DNA of 40,546 bases from Halococcus thailandensis JCM 13552 (GCF_000336715.1 NZ_AOMF01000151.1:1982-42527); one strand, 5' to 3'; positions 31,264 to 40,103 are shown, counted from the stretch's first letter. Made by a program: numbers and translations. Notes: generated by a model from the sequence alone, not told the origin.

Positions 31264-31833
31264 ATGTCTGCCCAGGATCCGAAGGAGACCATCAACATCG
31301 AAAACGTCGTCGCGTCGACGGGTATCGGTCAGGAGCTCGATCTCCAGAGCGTGGCGATGGACTTGGAGGGTGCCGACTACGACCCCGAGCAGTTCCCCGG
31401 GCTGGTCTACCGCACCCAGGAGCCGAAATCCGCCGCCCTGATCTTCCGCTCGGGCAAGATCGTCTGCACGGGGGCGAAAAGCACCGCCGACGTCCACGAG
31501 AGCCTGGAGATCGTCTTCGACAAGCTCCGCGATCTCGAGATCCGCGTGGAGGAAGACCCCGAGATCGTCGTCCAGAACATCGTCACGAGCGCCGATCTCC
31601 AGAAGACGCTCAACCTGAACGCGATCGCGATCGGACTGGGCCTCGAGAACATCGAGTACGAACCCGAGCAGTTCCCGGGTCTCGTCTACCGCCTCGACGA
31701 TCCCGAAGTGGTCGCACTGCTGTTCGGCTCGGGCAAACTCGTCATCACGGGCGGCAAGGAGCCGGCCGACGCCGAACACGCCGTCGACAAGATCACTGAC
31801 CGTCTCGACGAGCTCGGGCTGCTCGACGGGTAG
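31264..31833 (+). CDS. tbp: TATA-box-binding protein (TBP)
   Basis: Length 189 aa, the standard archaeal size. Two direct repeats form the saddle: INIENVVASTGIGQELDLQSVAMDLEGADYDPEQFPGLVYR (residues about 10-50) and VVQNIVTSADLQKTLNLNAIAIGLG...EYEPEQFPGLVYR (about 100-142). Each contains the EQFPGLVYR stretch typical of TBP. It bends promoter DNA and recruits TFB and RNA polymerase. The two lysine/glycine-rich segments GSGKLVITGGK and RSGKIVCTGAK are the DNA-binding strands. Its promoter has an inverted repeat overlapping the start region. The stop meets that of the 56-residue zinc ribbon gene with no spacer. Confidence 0.97.
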   Translation: MSAQDPKETINIENVVASTGIGQELDLQSVAMDLEGADYDPEQFPGLVYRTQEPKSAALIFRSGKIVCTGAKSTADVHESLEIVFDKLRDLEIRVEEDPEIVVQNIVTSADLQKTLNLNAIAIGLGLENIEYEPEQFPGLVYRLDDPEVVALLFGSGKLVITGGKEPADAEHAVDKITDRLDELGLLDG

Positions 31834-32004
31834 CTACTCCCGGAACGCCGGATCGATTATCTCGGCGACGGCGACCACGTTCGTCCCGCCACACTCCGGA
31901 CAGCGCTCGCCGACGACCAGCGATCCACAGTCCGCACAGGCACGGCGCTCGCGGTCGCTGCGCTCGGATTCCGATTCCCGCCTGAGATCGTCGGCCGTCA
32001 CCAT
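31834..32004 (-). CDS. 56-residue zinc ribbon protein
   Basis: The start ATG is at 32004, read on the minus strand. The first 20 residues are charged (TADDLRRESESERSDRER); then CADCGSLVVGERCPECGGTN gives Cys23, Cys26, Cys35 and Cys38, a CxxC-8-CxxC zinc ribbon. The ending AEIIDPAFRE completes a beta-strand. The CPECGGTN-to-IIDP stretch is reminiscent of archaeal Spt4, but the protein lacks the rest of that fold, so I do not call it Spt4. A TATA-like element lies 28 bp upstream (32028-32035), giving a leaderless transcript. The stop touches the TBP stop. Small zinc ribbons often act in transcription or RNA work; function here is unknown. Confidence 0.7.
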   Translation of the reverse strand: MVTADDLRRESESERSDRERRACADCGSLVVGERCPECGGTNVVAVAEIIDPAFRE

Positions 32005-32027
32005 GTGTGAGTGTTTCGCACGCGAGG

Positions 32028-32035
32028 AGAATACT
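32028..32035 (-). promoter_or_regulatory. TATA box of the zinc ribbon gene
   Basis: AGTATTCT on the minus strand, centred 28 bp before ATG 32004. Confidence 0.45.
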
Positions 32036-32072
32036 GTTTCGGCCGAAATCGGACGCGCCGCGAAAGGGCAGA

Positions 32073-32079
32073 CACAAAT
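32073..32079 (+). promoter_or_regulatory. Possible TATA box of the small membrane protein gene
   Basis: ACAAATC, centred 26 bp before ATG 32102. Confidence 0.35.
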
Positions 32080-32101
32080 CGTGCCGGAGTGAACGATCGG
32101 T

Positions 32102-32476
32102 ATGACCGCGAGCGTTCTCGCACAGGTCAGCCCGGCGGCGGGCGGCCCGCTCGCCTACGCGGGCACCTTCCTGCTCGCCGCGGGCGTCTACTCGCTGACC
32201 GCCCACATCGCCGCACGGAACGTGCTCGGCGACGTGCCGATCAAGCGAGCGCTGCTCGTCGGGCCGGCTCCGGCGGCCATCTCACTGTTGCTCCAGCAGT
32301 ACGGCCCGCTGGCGTTCGTGCTCGCCATCGCCGTCGACTTCGTGCTGATCCGCTACGTCTATCGGATCAAGGCCCGGACGACGGCGCTGGTCACGTTCAT
32401 CCACATCGTCGTCAGCATCCTCGTGCTGTTCATCGTGTTGAGCGCCTACCGGCTCGCCGGCACTGCTCCCACCTAG
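32102..32476 (+). CDS. Small membrane protein (DUF7473-like)
   Basis: Length 124 aa. Four hydrophobic segments at about 13-36, 49-66, 68-85 and 94-116. A basic motif (YRIKARTT) precedes the last segment. It resembles small haloarchaeal membrane proteins I would tentatively put in DUF7473, from memory only. Its TAG stop lies inside a CTAG palindrome (32473-32476) that also gives the stop of the convergent hisG. No operon partner. Confidence 0.72.
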   Translation: MTASVLAQVSPAAGGPLAYAGTFLLAAGVYSLTAHIAARNVLGDVPIKRALLVGPAPAAISLLLQQYGPLAFVLAIAVDFVLIRYVYRIKARTTALVTFIHIVVSILVLFIVLSAYRLAGTAPT

Positions 32477-33318
32477 TCGACGAGGCGCTCGATCTCCGTC
32501 ACCAGCACGCCGCTCGCGCCGAGCGCTTTCGCCTCGTTGATCGTCTCGAAGACGTCACGTTCGTCGACGACCGCGTGGACCGCGACGCTCTCTTCGCCGG
32601 CGACGTCCATCACCGTCGGCCCGCCGAGTCCGGGGATCACGTCCCGGATCTCGTCGAGTCGCTCCTCGGGCGCGTTCATCATCACGTAGCGCTTGCCCTC
32701 GGCCGAGAGCACCGAGCTGAGCGCCGTCTCGACCTCCTGGAGCTTCGGGTCGTCGGCCGCGTCCCCGCGGGCGAACAGCCGGGCCGAACTCGGGAGGACC
32801 TCCTCGATGATGTCGAGCCCGTTGACGCGGAGGGTCGTCCCCGTCGAGGTGATGTCGATGATGGCGTCGGCCATCTCGACGTGAGGCGTGAGCTCGGTCG
32901 CGCCCGAGACCTCGACGACGCCGGGGTCGATCCCCCGATCGGCGAAGAACTCGCGGGCGATGTGCGGGAACTCCGTCGCCACGGTCTTGTCGGCGAGATC
33001 CGAGACCGATTCCAGGGAGCCGTCCTTGGGCGCGGCGAGCACGAGCCGGCAGCGTCCGAAGCCGAGATCGAGGCGTTCGTCGAGCTCGACGCCGGCCTCG
33101 CGGACCTGATCGAGTCCGGTGACGCCCGCGTCGGCCGCGCCGTCGGCGACGTATTCGGGCACGTCCGCGGCACGGACGAACAGGACCGTGACGTCGGGAT
33201 CCACGGTCGAGGCGTACAGCTGGCGCTCGGCCCCGTTCTCGATGTGGAGGCCGGCGCGTTCGAGCAGACTCACGGTCGGGTCGTGCAGGCGACCCTTGCT
33301 GGGCACGGCGAGGCGCAT
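32473..33318 (-). CDS. hisG: ATP phosphoribosyltransferase (HisG, long form)
   Basis: Length 281 aa, the long regulatory form with a C-terminal ACT-like domain (about 200-281), so it does not need HisZ. Catalytic region: [23 protein letters not shown] (2-24), [13 protein letters not shown] and [23 protein letters not shown] (about 160-180) match the HisG fold and PRPP-binding loop. It catalyses the first step of histidine synthesis, joining ATP and PRPP, and is normally inhibited by histidine. No other his genes are nearby, as is usual in haloarchaea. Start ATG 33318; no strong TATA. Confidence 0.94.
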   Translation of the reverse strand: MRLAVPSKGRLHDPTVSLLERAGLHIENGAERQLYASTVDPDVTVLFVRAADVPEYVADGAADAGVTGLDQVREAGVELDERLDLGFGRCRLVLAAPKDGSLESVSDLADKTVATEFPHIAREFFADRGIDPGVVEVSGATELTPHVEMADAIIDITSTGTTLRVNGLDIIEEVLPSSARLFARGDAADDPKLQEVETALSSVLSAEGKRYVMMNAPEERLDEIRDVIPGLGGPTVMDVAGEESVAVHAVVDERDVFETINEAKALGASGVLVTEIERLVD

Positions 33319-33399
33319 ACCGGCCTCGGGTGGTCGGCGATGAACTGCCTTTCGTTACCGGTGCGATAGAGTGATGCGTTCGCTGGCCCGAGAAACGGT

Positions 33400-34626
33400 G
33401 TGAACCGAGCGACCGACGTGCTCGTGATCGGCGGCGGCGCGACCGGAGCCGGCATCGCCCGCGATCTGGCGCTGCGCGGCGTCGACGTCACGCTCTGTGA
33501 ACGGGGCGGGCTCGCCGCCGGAACGACGGGCCGTTCGCACGGCGTGCTCCACAGCGGGGCGCGCTACGCCGACTTCGATCCTGACGGTGCACGCGAATGC
33601 ATCGCCGAGAACCGGATTTTGAAGGATATCGCCGGCGCGTGCATCGACGACACGGGCGGGCTGTTCGTCCAGCTCGACGGCGACGATCCGGACTACTTCG
33701 ACGAGAAGCTCGCCGGCTGTCGCGAGCAGGAGATCGACGCGACGGTGCTGTCGGGCGCAGACGCACGCGACGCAGTACCCGAGCTCTCGGAACGAACCGA
33801 GCGCGTCATCCGGGTCCCCGATGGCGTGATCTACCCCTCACGGCTCGTCGCAGCCACGGCCGCGAGCGCCCGCGAACACGGCGCACGGATACTGCCGGAT
33901 ACGCCCGTCACCGATCTGCTGTGCGAGGATGGTGTGGTCGTCGGCGCACGCGTCGACGGTGACGATGGGGAGGAGGAGATCCGTGCCGATCACGTCGTCA
34001 ACGCGGCCGGTGCGTGGGCCGAGGATCTCGCGGCACAGGCCGGCGTCGAGATGGCGATGCGGCCGACCTCGGGGGTGATGGTCGCCGTCGATCACGCGGG
34101 GATCGAGCCGGTGCTCAACCGCTGTCGGCCGCCGAGCGACGGCGACATCGTGGTGCCCCACGGCTCGCAGGCGGTGCTCGGCACGACGAGCGTCGAAGTC
34201 GACGATCCCGACGACTACGACACCGACCGCGAGGAGATCGATCGGATGGTGCGCGAGTGCGCCGCGATGGTGCCCGCCCTCGAAGAGGACGAGATCTCGC
34301 GGGCATACTGGGGCGTCAGACCGCTGTACGCACCGGACGAGGCCGAACGCGGCGAGTCACGCTCGATCTCGCGCGGGTTCTTCCTGCTCGATCACTCGTG
34401 CGACGGCGTCGACGGGTTCACGAGTATCGTCGGCGGGAAACTCACCACCCACCGGCGGATGGCCGAGGCCGTCACGGATCACGTCGCCGACGAGATCGGC
34501 GTTTCGAGCACGTGTCGCACGGACGAGGAGCGACTGCCGGGCCACGACGATCCCGAGAAGCTCGACGCGCTCGTCGCCGAGTTCGGTGCGGACTCGCCGG
34601 CCGATCGTGACGTCACCGGTGCCTGA
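33400..34626 (+). CDS. FAD-dependent oxidoreductase, short GlpA-like
   Basis: Length 408 aa from GTG 33400. The FAD-binding start is DVLVIGGGATGAGIARDLALRG (glycines 10-15), followed by GTTGRSHGVLHSGARYADFDPDGARECIAEN, a strong match to glycerol-3-phosphate dehydrogenase subunit A. It oxidises glycerol-3-phosphate to dihydroxyacetone phosphate in that family. Full haloarchaeal GlpA proteins are nearer 550-600 residues and carry a C-terminal BFD-like [2Fe-2S] domain, which is missing; the protein stops after ADSPADRDVTGA with no trace of a frame-shifted remainder before the next gene at 34677. Either a short paralogue or a truncation. The glpB/glpC genes are absent here. Confidence 0.82.
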   Translation: MNRATDVLVIGGGATGAGIARDLALRGVDVTLCERGGLAAGTTGRSHGVLHSGARYADFDPDGARECIAENRILKDIAGACIDDTGGLFVQLDGDDPDYFDEKLAGCREQEIDATVLSGADARDAVPELSERTERVIRVPDGVIYPSRLVAATAASAREHGARILPDTPVTDLLCEDGVVVGARVDGDDGEEEIRADHVVNAAGAWAEDLAAQAGVEMAMRPTSGVMVAVDHAGIEPVLNRCRPPSDGDIVVPHGSQAVLGTTSVEVDDPDDYDTDREEIDRMVRECAAMVPALEEDEISRAYWGVRPLYAPDEAERGESRSISRGFFLLDHSCDGVDGFTSIVGGKLTTHRRMAEAVTDHVADEIGVSSTCRTDEERLPGHDDPEKLDALVAEFGADSPADRDVTGA

Positions 34627-34676
34627 GGGGCGGGGACGAACCCGTAGATTCACGCCGCCGGACGTGAAGTCCCTGT

Positions 34677-35966
34677 ATGACGACGCTCGAAATCACCGGC
34701 GGGCAGGTTCTCGAACCCGACATGACCGTCGAGCACGGCGACGTGCTCGTCGATCAGGACACGGGGGAAATCTTGGCCGTCGGCGACGTTCCTGCTGGCG
34801 ACGAGACGCTCGACGCGACCGACGGGCTCGTGATGCCGGGGCTCGTCAACGCTCACACTCATCTCGCGATGGCGCTGCTGCGTGGCTACGCCGACGACAA
34901 GCCGCTCGACAGCTGGCTGCGCGAGGACGTCTGGCCGATCGAGGGCGTGCTCGAGCCCGACGACGTCCGCGCAGGGGCCGCGCTCGGCGCGCTCGAAAGC
35001 ATCGAGGCGGGCACGACGGCGCTCTGCGACATGTACTTCGACGTACCCGCAGTCGTCGATGCCGTCGAGCAGGCTGGCCTGCGCGCACGCGTTGGCCACG
35101 GCGTCGTCACCGTCGGGAAGGACCGTGACGAGGCCAGCGCGGACTTCGAGGAGGGGCTCACGGTCGCGCGCGAGCAGGCCGGGGCAGCCGACGGGCGCGT
35201 CTCGACGGCGTTCATGCCCCACAGCCTCACGACCGTCGACGGCGCGGAGCTCGACGAGTTCGTCCCGAAAGCCCGCAACGCGGACGTTCCGATCCACATC
35301 CACGCGAACGAGACACGCGACGAAGTCACCCCTCTCGTCGACGAACACGGCGAGCGCCCGCTCGAATACGCCGCCGGGCACGGACTGCTTTCACCTACTG
35401 ACTTCATCGCCCACGGCACCCACCTCGACGCGGCCGAGATCGAGCTGCTCGCCGAAACCGGGACGGGCGTCGTCCACTGTCCGGCTTCAAACATGAAGCT
35501 CGCGAGCGGCATCGCGCCCGTCCAGGAACTGCTCGACGCGGACGTGACAGTCGGATTGGGCACCGACGGCGCGGCCTCGAACAACGATCTCGACGTGTTC
35601 GGCGAGCTGCGCGACGCGGCGATGGTCGGCAAGCTCGCGGCCGACGACGCGAGCGCCGTCGATGCAGCCGCGGCGGTGGAGATGGCGACGGCGGGCAGCG
35701 CCGACGTGCTCGGCTTCGACAGCGGGCGACTCGCCGAAGGGAAAAAAGCCGATATCGCCGTGCTCGATCTCGACAGCGCGCATCTGACGCCCCAGCACGA
35801 TCTCGTCAGCCATCTCGCCTACGCGGCCTCCGGAGCGGACGTACGCCACACCGTCTGTGACGGCGACGTGCTGATGCGCGATCGCGAGGTACTCACGCTC
35901 GACGCCGAACAGGTACGGGAAGAAGCCGAGTCGCGCGCTACGGCCGCCGTCGAGCGTGCGCGCTGA
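34677..35966 (+). CDS. Amidohydrolase, MTA/SAH-type adenosine-moiety deaminase
   Basis: Length 429 aa. Metal ligands: HTH (His60, His62), His209 in HIHANE (with Asn211-Glu212), His246 region and Asp297 in GTDGAASNN; HCPASNMKL (268-276) is the usual companion motif. This set matches the MtaD/DadD group, which deaminates S-adenosylhomocysteine, 5'-methylthioadenosine or 5'-deoxyadenosine to the inosine forms. S-adenosylhomocysteine hydrolase is encoded 1.6 kb downstream, which supports a role in SAM by-product recycling. Other amidohydrolases (for example guanine or chlorohydrolase types) share parts of this motif set. Confidence 0.88.
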   Translation: MTTLEITGGQVLEPDMTVEHGDVLVDQDTGEILAVGDVPAGDETLDATDGLVMPGLVNAHTHLAMALLRGYADDKPLDSWLREDVWPIEGVLEPDDVRAGAALGALESIEAGTTALCDMYFDVPAVVDAVEQAGLRARVGHGVVTVGKDRDEASADFEEGLTVAREQAGAADGRVSTAFMPHSLTTVDGAELDEFVPKARNADVPIHIHANETRDEVTPLVDEHGERPLEYAAGHGLLSPTDFIAHGTHLDAAEIELLAETGTGVVHCPASNMKLASGIAPVQELLDADVTVGLGTDGAASNNDLDVFGELRDAAMVGKLAADDASAVDAAAAVEMATAGSADVLGFDSGRLAEGKKADIAVLDLDSAHLTPQHDLVSHLAYAASGADVRHTVCDGDVLMRDREVLTLDAEQVREEAESRATAAVERAR

Positions 35967-37469
35967 TCAGCGATCGAGCACTCGTGCGCCGACGGCCGCC
36001 AGCCCCGCGAGCGCCGCGAACACGCCGAATCCCGGCCCGTCCGTACTGCTCGTGCCCGTCGCATTCGTTCGATTCCCCTCACTCGTCGTCGCGGCCCCGT
36101 TCCTGGCGTTCGCCGCGGAAACGAGCCGGTGGACGCCGCCGCCGAGATCGCCGCCCGCAGTCAGCGCGTAGAGCTCGCCGTCACCGTCGCGACCGATGGC
36201 GATGAGATGGGCGTTCAGCTCGCCGTTGTTCGCCCCGGCGATGCGGAGCTTCTCGAACGACCGTAGCCCGTCCTGGCTCGGATCGGCGACGAACAGCGAT
36301 CCCTGGGGCTTGCCGGCGCGGATGCTGTAATCACCGAAGACGTACTGGCCGTCGAGCGCATCGACGTCGCCTTTCGAGATGTAGCCACCGATGACCGAGC
36401 TGCCGATCGGCTCGTCGTTGCGGGTGTGCGGATATTCGATGATCGGGCCGACGAGCCGTTCGCCGCCGCGGACGTCTCCCGGCGTCTCGGTCGGACAGGA
36501 GTCGATGTCGCCGTTCGGGCTGAAACAGTGGGTGCCCTCGCGGACGTTCCAGCCGTAGTTCTCGCCTTTCTCGACGATATTGACCTCCTCGTAGCGATCC
36601 TGGCCGACGTCGGCCACGTAGAGATCGCCGTCGGAAAAGCCCATCCGCCACGGGTTGCGCAGCCCCCACGCGAAGTGTTCGTCCAGACCTTCTTCGCCGA
36701 CGAGCGGGTTGTCGTCGGGGATGCCGTAGGGTTTGTCGCCCGTTCGGCTATCGACGTCGATGCGCAGCATGCTGCCGAGGAAGTTCTCCGTCACGTCCTG
36801 CCCGTTGCCGCCGTCGAGCGCGCCGTACCAGTCCTGAACGTGGCCGGTGCCGGCGTCGTGGGCCGCGCCGCCGTCGCCGAAGGAGACGTAGAGATAGCCG
36901 TCGGGACCGAACGTGACCGCACCGGCGTTGTGGTTGCTCTGAGGTTCGGGCACTTCGAGCAGCCGGCGCTCGGTGCCGGGGCGGCCGCTGCTCAGGTCGT
37001 CGGTGGCCTGAAACTCCGACAGCACCGCCGTGTGCGAGTAGGGGTCCGGCGTGGCGTCGGTCGGCGGCGCGCTGTATCGCAGGTAGAACGTCCCGTTCTT
37101 CTGGAAGTTCGGATGGAAGGCGAGTCCGAGCAGCCCCTGTTCGCCCTCGACGGGCGTCGTGCGGTCGCTAATGTCGAGAAAGGGGTTTCCCTGCGCGTTC
37201 GACTCGACCGTATACATCTGACCGGTGCGTTCGAGGACGAATCGCCGATCGCCGCCCGGTTCGGGAGCGAAGTCGATCGGTTGCTCGAAGCCGCCGGCGA
37301 CGGTGTCGAGGCCGATCGTCGGGCCGCGCGGGACGGGAGGGGTCTGCTGTGGCTGGGGCGTCGCGCGCGCGTTGCCGCCCGCGACGAACGGGACGGCCGC
37401 GGCACCCGCGAGTCCCAGAAATCGACGGCGTGGAACGGGGCGGTCGGTCGGGTCGGCTGTGTCGTCCAT
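35967..37469 (-). CDS. Secreted PQQ-dependent-type sugar dehydrogenase with PGF-CTERM anchor
   Basis: Length 500 aa. A Tat signal, VPRRRFLGLAGAAAVPF (11-27), sits at the N-terminus. The beta-propeller contains HNAGAVTFGPDGYLYVSFGDGG (about 185-206), the hallmark of the soluble aldose dehydrogenase (YliI-like) family; PQQ-contacting positions appear intact, but whether PQQ is made by this organism is unknown. The C-terminus ends in GPGFGVFAALAGLAAVGARVLDR, a PGF-CTERM signal for archaeosortase A, so the protein is exported folded and then anchored at the surface. Convergent with the deaminase gene, stops abutting at TGATCA. Confidence 0.87.
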   Translation of the reverse strand: MDDTADPTDRPVPRRRFLGLAGAAAVPFVAGGNARATPQPQQTPPVPRGPTIGLDTVAGGFEQPIDFAPEPGGDRRFVLERTGQMYTVESNAQGNPFLDISDRTTPVEGEQGLLGLAFHPNFQKNGTFYLRYSAPPTDATPDPYSHTAVLSEFQATDDLSSGRPGTERRLLEVPEPQSNHNAGAVTFGPDGYLYVSFGDGGAAHDAGTGHVQDWYGALDGGNGQDVTENFLGSMLRIDVDSRTGDKPYGIPDDNPLVGEEGLDEHFAWGLRNPWRMGFSDGDLYVADVGQDRYEEVNIVEKGENYGWNVREGTHCFSPNGDIDSCPTETPGDVRGGERLVGPIIEYPHTRNDEPIGSSVIGGYISKGDVDALDGQYVFGDYSIRAGKPQGSLFVADPSQDGLRSFEKLRIAGANNGELNAHLIAIGRDGDGELYALTAGGDLGGGVHRLVSAANARNGAATTSEGNRTNATGTSSTDGPGFGVFAALAGLAAVGARVLDR

Positions 37470-37548
37470 CGTTGCTGTCGTCGGATGAGAACGCCCGGGT
37501 GGCTAAAGTCCTGCCGACAGACCGCGGGCTGCCATCGTCTTCGGTAGC

Positions 37549-37556
37549 GTTTTGAG
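37549..37556 (+). promoter_or_regulatory. Possible TATA box of ahcY
   Basis: GTTTTGAG, centred 26 bp before ATG 37578. Confidence 0.45.
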
Positions 37557-37577
37557 CGCGCTGGCCGTTTCCCGGAC

Positions 37578-38852
37578 ATGACCACCGAACCGATCACCGA
37601 GCGTCTCGACGATCCCGCGAACGCGCGCGAGTCGGGCCGCCAGAAGATCGACTGGGCGCGCCAACACATGCCGATCTGTGCCGCGCTGCGCGAGGAGTTC
37701 GAAGAGACACAGCCATTAGCAGGCCAGCGAGTCGGGATGGCGATGCACGTCGAGGCGACGACCGCGGTGCTGACCGAAACGATCGCGGCCGCCGGCGCGG
37801 AGGTCGCCATCACGGGCTGCAACCCGCTCTCGACGCACGACGACGTGAGCGCGGCGCTCGACGCCCAGGAGGGAATCACTTCCTACGCCGAGCGCGACGT
37901 CGACGACGAGGGCTACTACGACGCCATCGAAGCCGTCATTTCCCACGAGCCGAGTATAACTGTGGACGATGGGATGGACATGGTCGCGGCGATCCACGAC
38001 GACCATCCGGAACTGATCGACTCGATTCTGGGTGGCTGCGAGGAGACCACCACCGGCGTCCACCGCCTGCGTGCGATGGACGACGACGGCGCACTGGAGT
38101 ACCCCGTCTTCGCGGTGAACGACACGCCGATGAAGCGGCTGTTCGACAACGTTCACGGTACGGGCGAGTCCTCGCTCGCGGCGATCGCCATGACGACCAA
38201 CCTCTCGTGGGCGGGAAAGACCGTCGTCGTCGCCGGCTACGGCTTCTGTGGTCGCGGCGTGGCGAAGAAGGCCGCCGGCCAGAACGCGAACGTCGTCGTC
38301 TGCGAGGTCGATCCCCGGCGGGCGCTCGAAGCTCACATGGAGGGCTACGAGGTGCTCCCGATGGCCGAGGCCGCCGCCGAGGGGGACGTCTTCATCACCA
38401 CGACCGGCAACCGGGACGTGCTCACCGAAGAGCACTTCGAGCGGATGCAGGACGGCGCGCTGCTGGCGAACGCCGGCCACTTCGACGTCGAGATCGATCT
38501 CGACGCGCTCGAGGAGTTGGCCGACTCGACCCGCGAGGCCCGTCCCGGCGTACGCGAGTACGAACTCGCCGACGGCACCCGTCTGAACGTGCTCGCGGAG
38601 GGCCGACTCGTCAACCTCGCCGCCCCCATCGCGCTCGGCCATCCGGTCGAGGTGATGGATCAGTCCTTCGGCGTACAGGCCGTCTGTGTGCGAGAATTCA
38701 CCGAAGAGGAGTACGAACCCGGCGTCCACGAGGTGCCCGACACGCTCGACAGGGAGGTCGCCGAGATCAAACTCGACGCCGAGGGGCTCGCGATCGACGA
38801 TCTCACCGAGACGCAGACCGAGTACATGGGCAGCTGGGATCACGGCACGTAG
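37578..38852 (+). CDS. ahcY: S-adenosylhomocysteine hydrolase
   Basis: Length 424 aa. Landmarks: HVEATTAVL (57-65), [15 protein letters not shown] (80-94), [10 protein letters not shown] (152-161), the substrate and NAD region [11 protein letters not shown] (181-191, Lys186 and Asp190) and the Rossmann [14 protein letters not shown] (217-230). It splits S-adenosylhomocysteine to adenosine and homocysteine using bound NAD. In some methanogens the same family acts on S-inosylhomocysteine after deamination; the nearby deaminase makes that possible here. The gene is followed after 2 bp by hjc, so the two are one transcript. Confidence 0.95.
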   Translation: MTTEPITERLDDPANARESGRQKIDWARQHMPICAALREEFEETQPLAGQRVGMAMHVEATTAVLTETIAAAGAEVAITGCNPLSTHDDVSAALDAQEGITSYAERDVDDEGYYDAIEAVISHEPSITVDDGMDMVAAIHDDHPELIDSILGGCEETTTGVHRLRAMDDDGALEYPVFAVNDTPMKRLFDNVHGTGESSLAAIAMTTNLSWAGKTVVVAGYGFCGRGVAKKAAGQNANVVVCEVDPRRALEAHMEGYEVLPMAEAAAEGDVFITTTGNRDVLTEEHFERMQDGALLANAGHFDVEIDLDALEELADSTREARPGVREYELADGTRLNVLAEGRLVNLAAPIALGHPVEVMDQSFGVQAVCVREFTEEEYEPGVHEVPDTLDREVAEIKLDAEGLAIDDLTETQTEYMGSWDHGT

Positions 38853-38854
38853 CG

Positions 38855-39280
38855 ATGTCACACGCCAAGGGCGACCGGCGCGAGCGCGAGCTCGTCAACC
38901 GCCTCGACGCGGCCGGTTTCGCGGTGATGCGTGCACCCGCGAGCGGCAGTGCCACCGAGCGCGAACTGCCCGACGCGCTCGCCGGCAACGGCGAGGTGTT
39001 CTACGCCATCGAGGCGAAATCCTCGTCGGGCGATCCGATCTACCTCACCGGTGAAGAGGTCGAGGCGCTCGTCTTCTTCTCCCAGAACTTCGGTGCAAAA
39101 CCCCGTATCGGCGTGCGCTTCGACCGCGAGGACTGGTATTTCTTCCATCCAAGCGAGTGCTACACGACCGACGGCGGCAACTACCGCGTCAAAAAGGAGA
39201 CGGCACTCGAATCGGGCACGGATTTCGACGAACTCACCGGCGACTCATCGCGAACGCGCCTCGACGACTACGACGGCTGA
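38855..39280 (+). CDS. hjc: Holliday junction resolvase Hjc
   Basis: Length 141 aa. The archaeal Hjc nuclease core is clear: [29 protein letters not shown] (5-33), Asp40 in ELPDAL, and the catalytic E-x-K of AIEAKSSSG (Glu53, Lys55). It cuts four-way DNA junctions during recombination repair. Starts 2 bp after ahcY and is probably translated from the same mRNA. The C-terminal 30 residues are acidic and specific to halophiles. ORF frames continuing upstream belong to ahcY in another frame. Confidence 0.93.
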   Translation: MSHAKGDRRERELVNRLDAAGFAVMRAPASGSATERELPDALAGNGEVFYAIEAKSSSGDPIYLTGEEVEALVFFSQNFGAKPRIGVRFDREDWYFFHPSECYTTDGGNYRVKKETALESGTDFDELTGDSSRTRLDDYDG

Positions 39281-39356
39281 AGGGGTGCGTCGTGCGGTCG
39301 TCTGACGCGGAGTTAAGTATCACCCGTGTGTCGTCCCGATTGGGCGCGCCACCGGT

Positions 39357-40103
39357 TCACTCCCCATCCTCCCCACTCGCGCGCCCCGTGGCCCCCGCCT
39401 CGGTGGCCCTCCCCTCCCCTTTCGTTGCATCGTCAGAGAGCGTGCTCTCGGTACCCTCGACGGTCGCACGAACGCGCTCGATCGCGTCCGGATCGGCGAT
39501 GAGCGCGAGACGATCACCCGATTCGATCGCCGTCCGCGGGAGCGGGATCGTCAGTGACTCGCCGGCCCGCCCGTGGGCGTAGATCCGCGCCGCATCGGGC
39601 ACGTCGAGAGCGACGACGCGCTCGCCGACGACGGGCGAATCCTCGGGCACGGTGAGTGAGGCCGCCGAGAGTCGTTCGGTGATGTCCGCGAGAACGCTGA
39701 AATCCCCGCCGAGCAGGGCGGTCTTCGCTCCGGCCGCGCCGAGCTGTTCGGGGTAGATGATCTCGTCGACGCCCTCGCTGTACTCGCGGTAGACCGCCGC
39801 CGAGAACTCCTCGCTGATGCGCAACACCGTCCGACAGCCGTGGTCGTTGGCGACGGCACAGACCGCGAAGTTGGTCTCGGGATCACCGGTGAGCCCGACG
39901 ACGGCGTCGGCCGCGTCGAGATCGGCCTCGGCCAGCACCGCCGTCGCTGCACCGTCGCCCTCGACGACCGTGAACCGGCTCTCGCGGGCGCGCTCGACCT
40001 TTTCCGGGTCGTTCTCGACGACGATCACCTCGTGGCCCTCCGTGGCAAGGAGGTCGGCCGTGCGGGTACCGACGCGCCCATACCCAACGATAACACATCT
40101 CAT
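39357..40103 (-). CDS. TrkA-type K+ channel/transport regulatory protein
   Basis: Length 248 aa from ATG 40103 (MRCVIVGYGRVG). TrkA-N Rossmann domain with VIVGYGRVGTRTADLLATEGHEVIVVENDPEKVERA (4-40), followed by a TrkA-C domain (about 145-215: VVGERVVALDVPDAARIYAHGRAG...SGDRLALIADPDAIERV). A Gly/Ala/Glu-rich tail of about 30 residues follows. Such proteins bind NAD(H) or c-di-AMP and control Trk/Ktr potassium uptake, which is central to haloarchaeal osmoadaptation. No transporter gene lies beside it in the window. The frame opens 34 codons earlier, but a TATA box at 40127-40136 marks 40103 as the leaderless start. Confidence 0.9.
   Translation of the reverse strand: MRCVIVGYGRVGTRTADLLATEGHEVIVVENDPEKVERARESRFTVVEGDGAATAVLAEADLDAADAVVGLTGDPETNFAVCAVANDHGCRTVLRISEEFSAAVYREYSEGVDEIIYPEQLGAAGAKTALLGGDFSVLADITERLSAASLTVPEDSPVVGERVVALDVPDAARIYAHGRAGESLTIPLPRTAIESGDRLALIADPDAIERVRATVEGTESTLSDDATKGEGRATEAGATGRASGEDGE

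Noticed and set aside
31834-32004. Naming the 56-residue zinc ribbon as Spt4
   Set aside because: Only a local resemblance around the second CxxC and IIDP; the protein lacks the rest of the Spt4 fold.
39311-39319. TATA-like AGTTAAGTA between hjc and trkA genes on the plus strand
   Set aside because: No gene starts within reach on the plus strand; it is likely chance or a 3' end signal.
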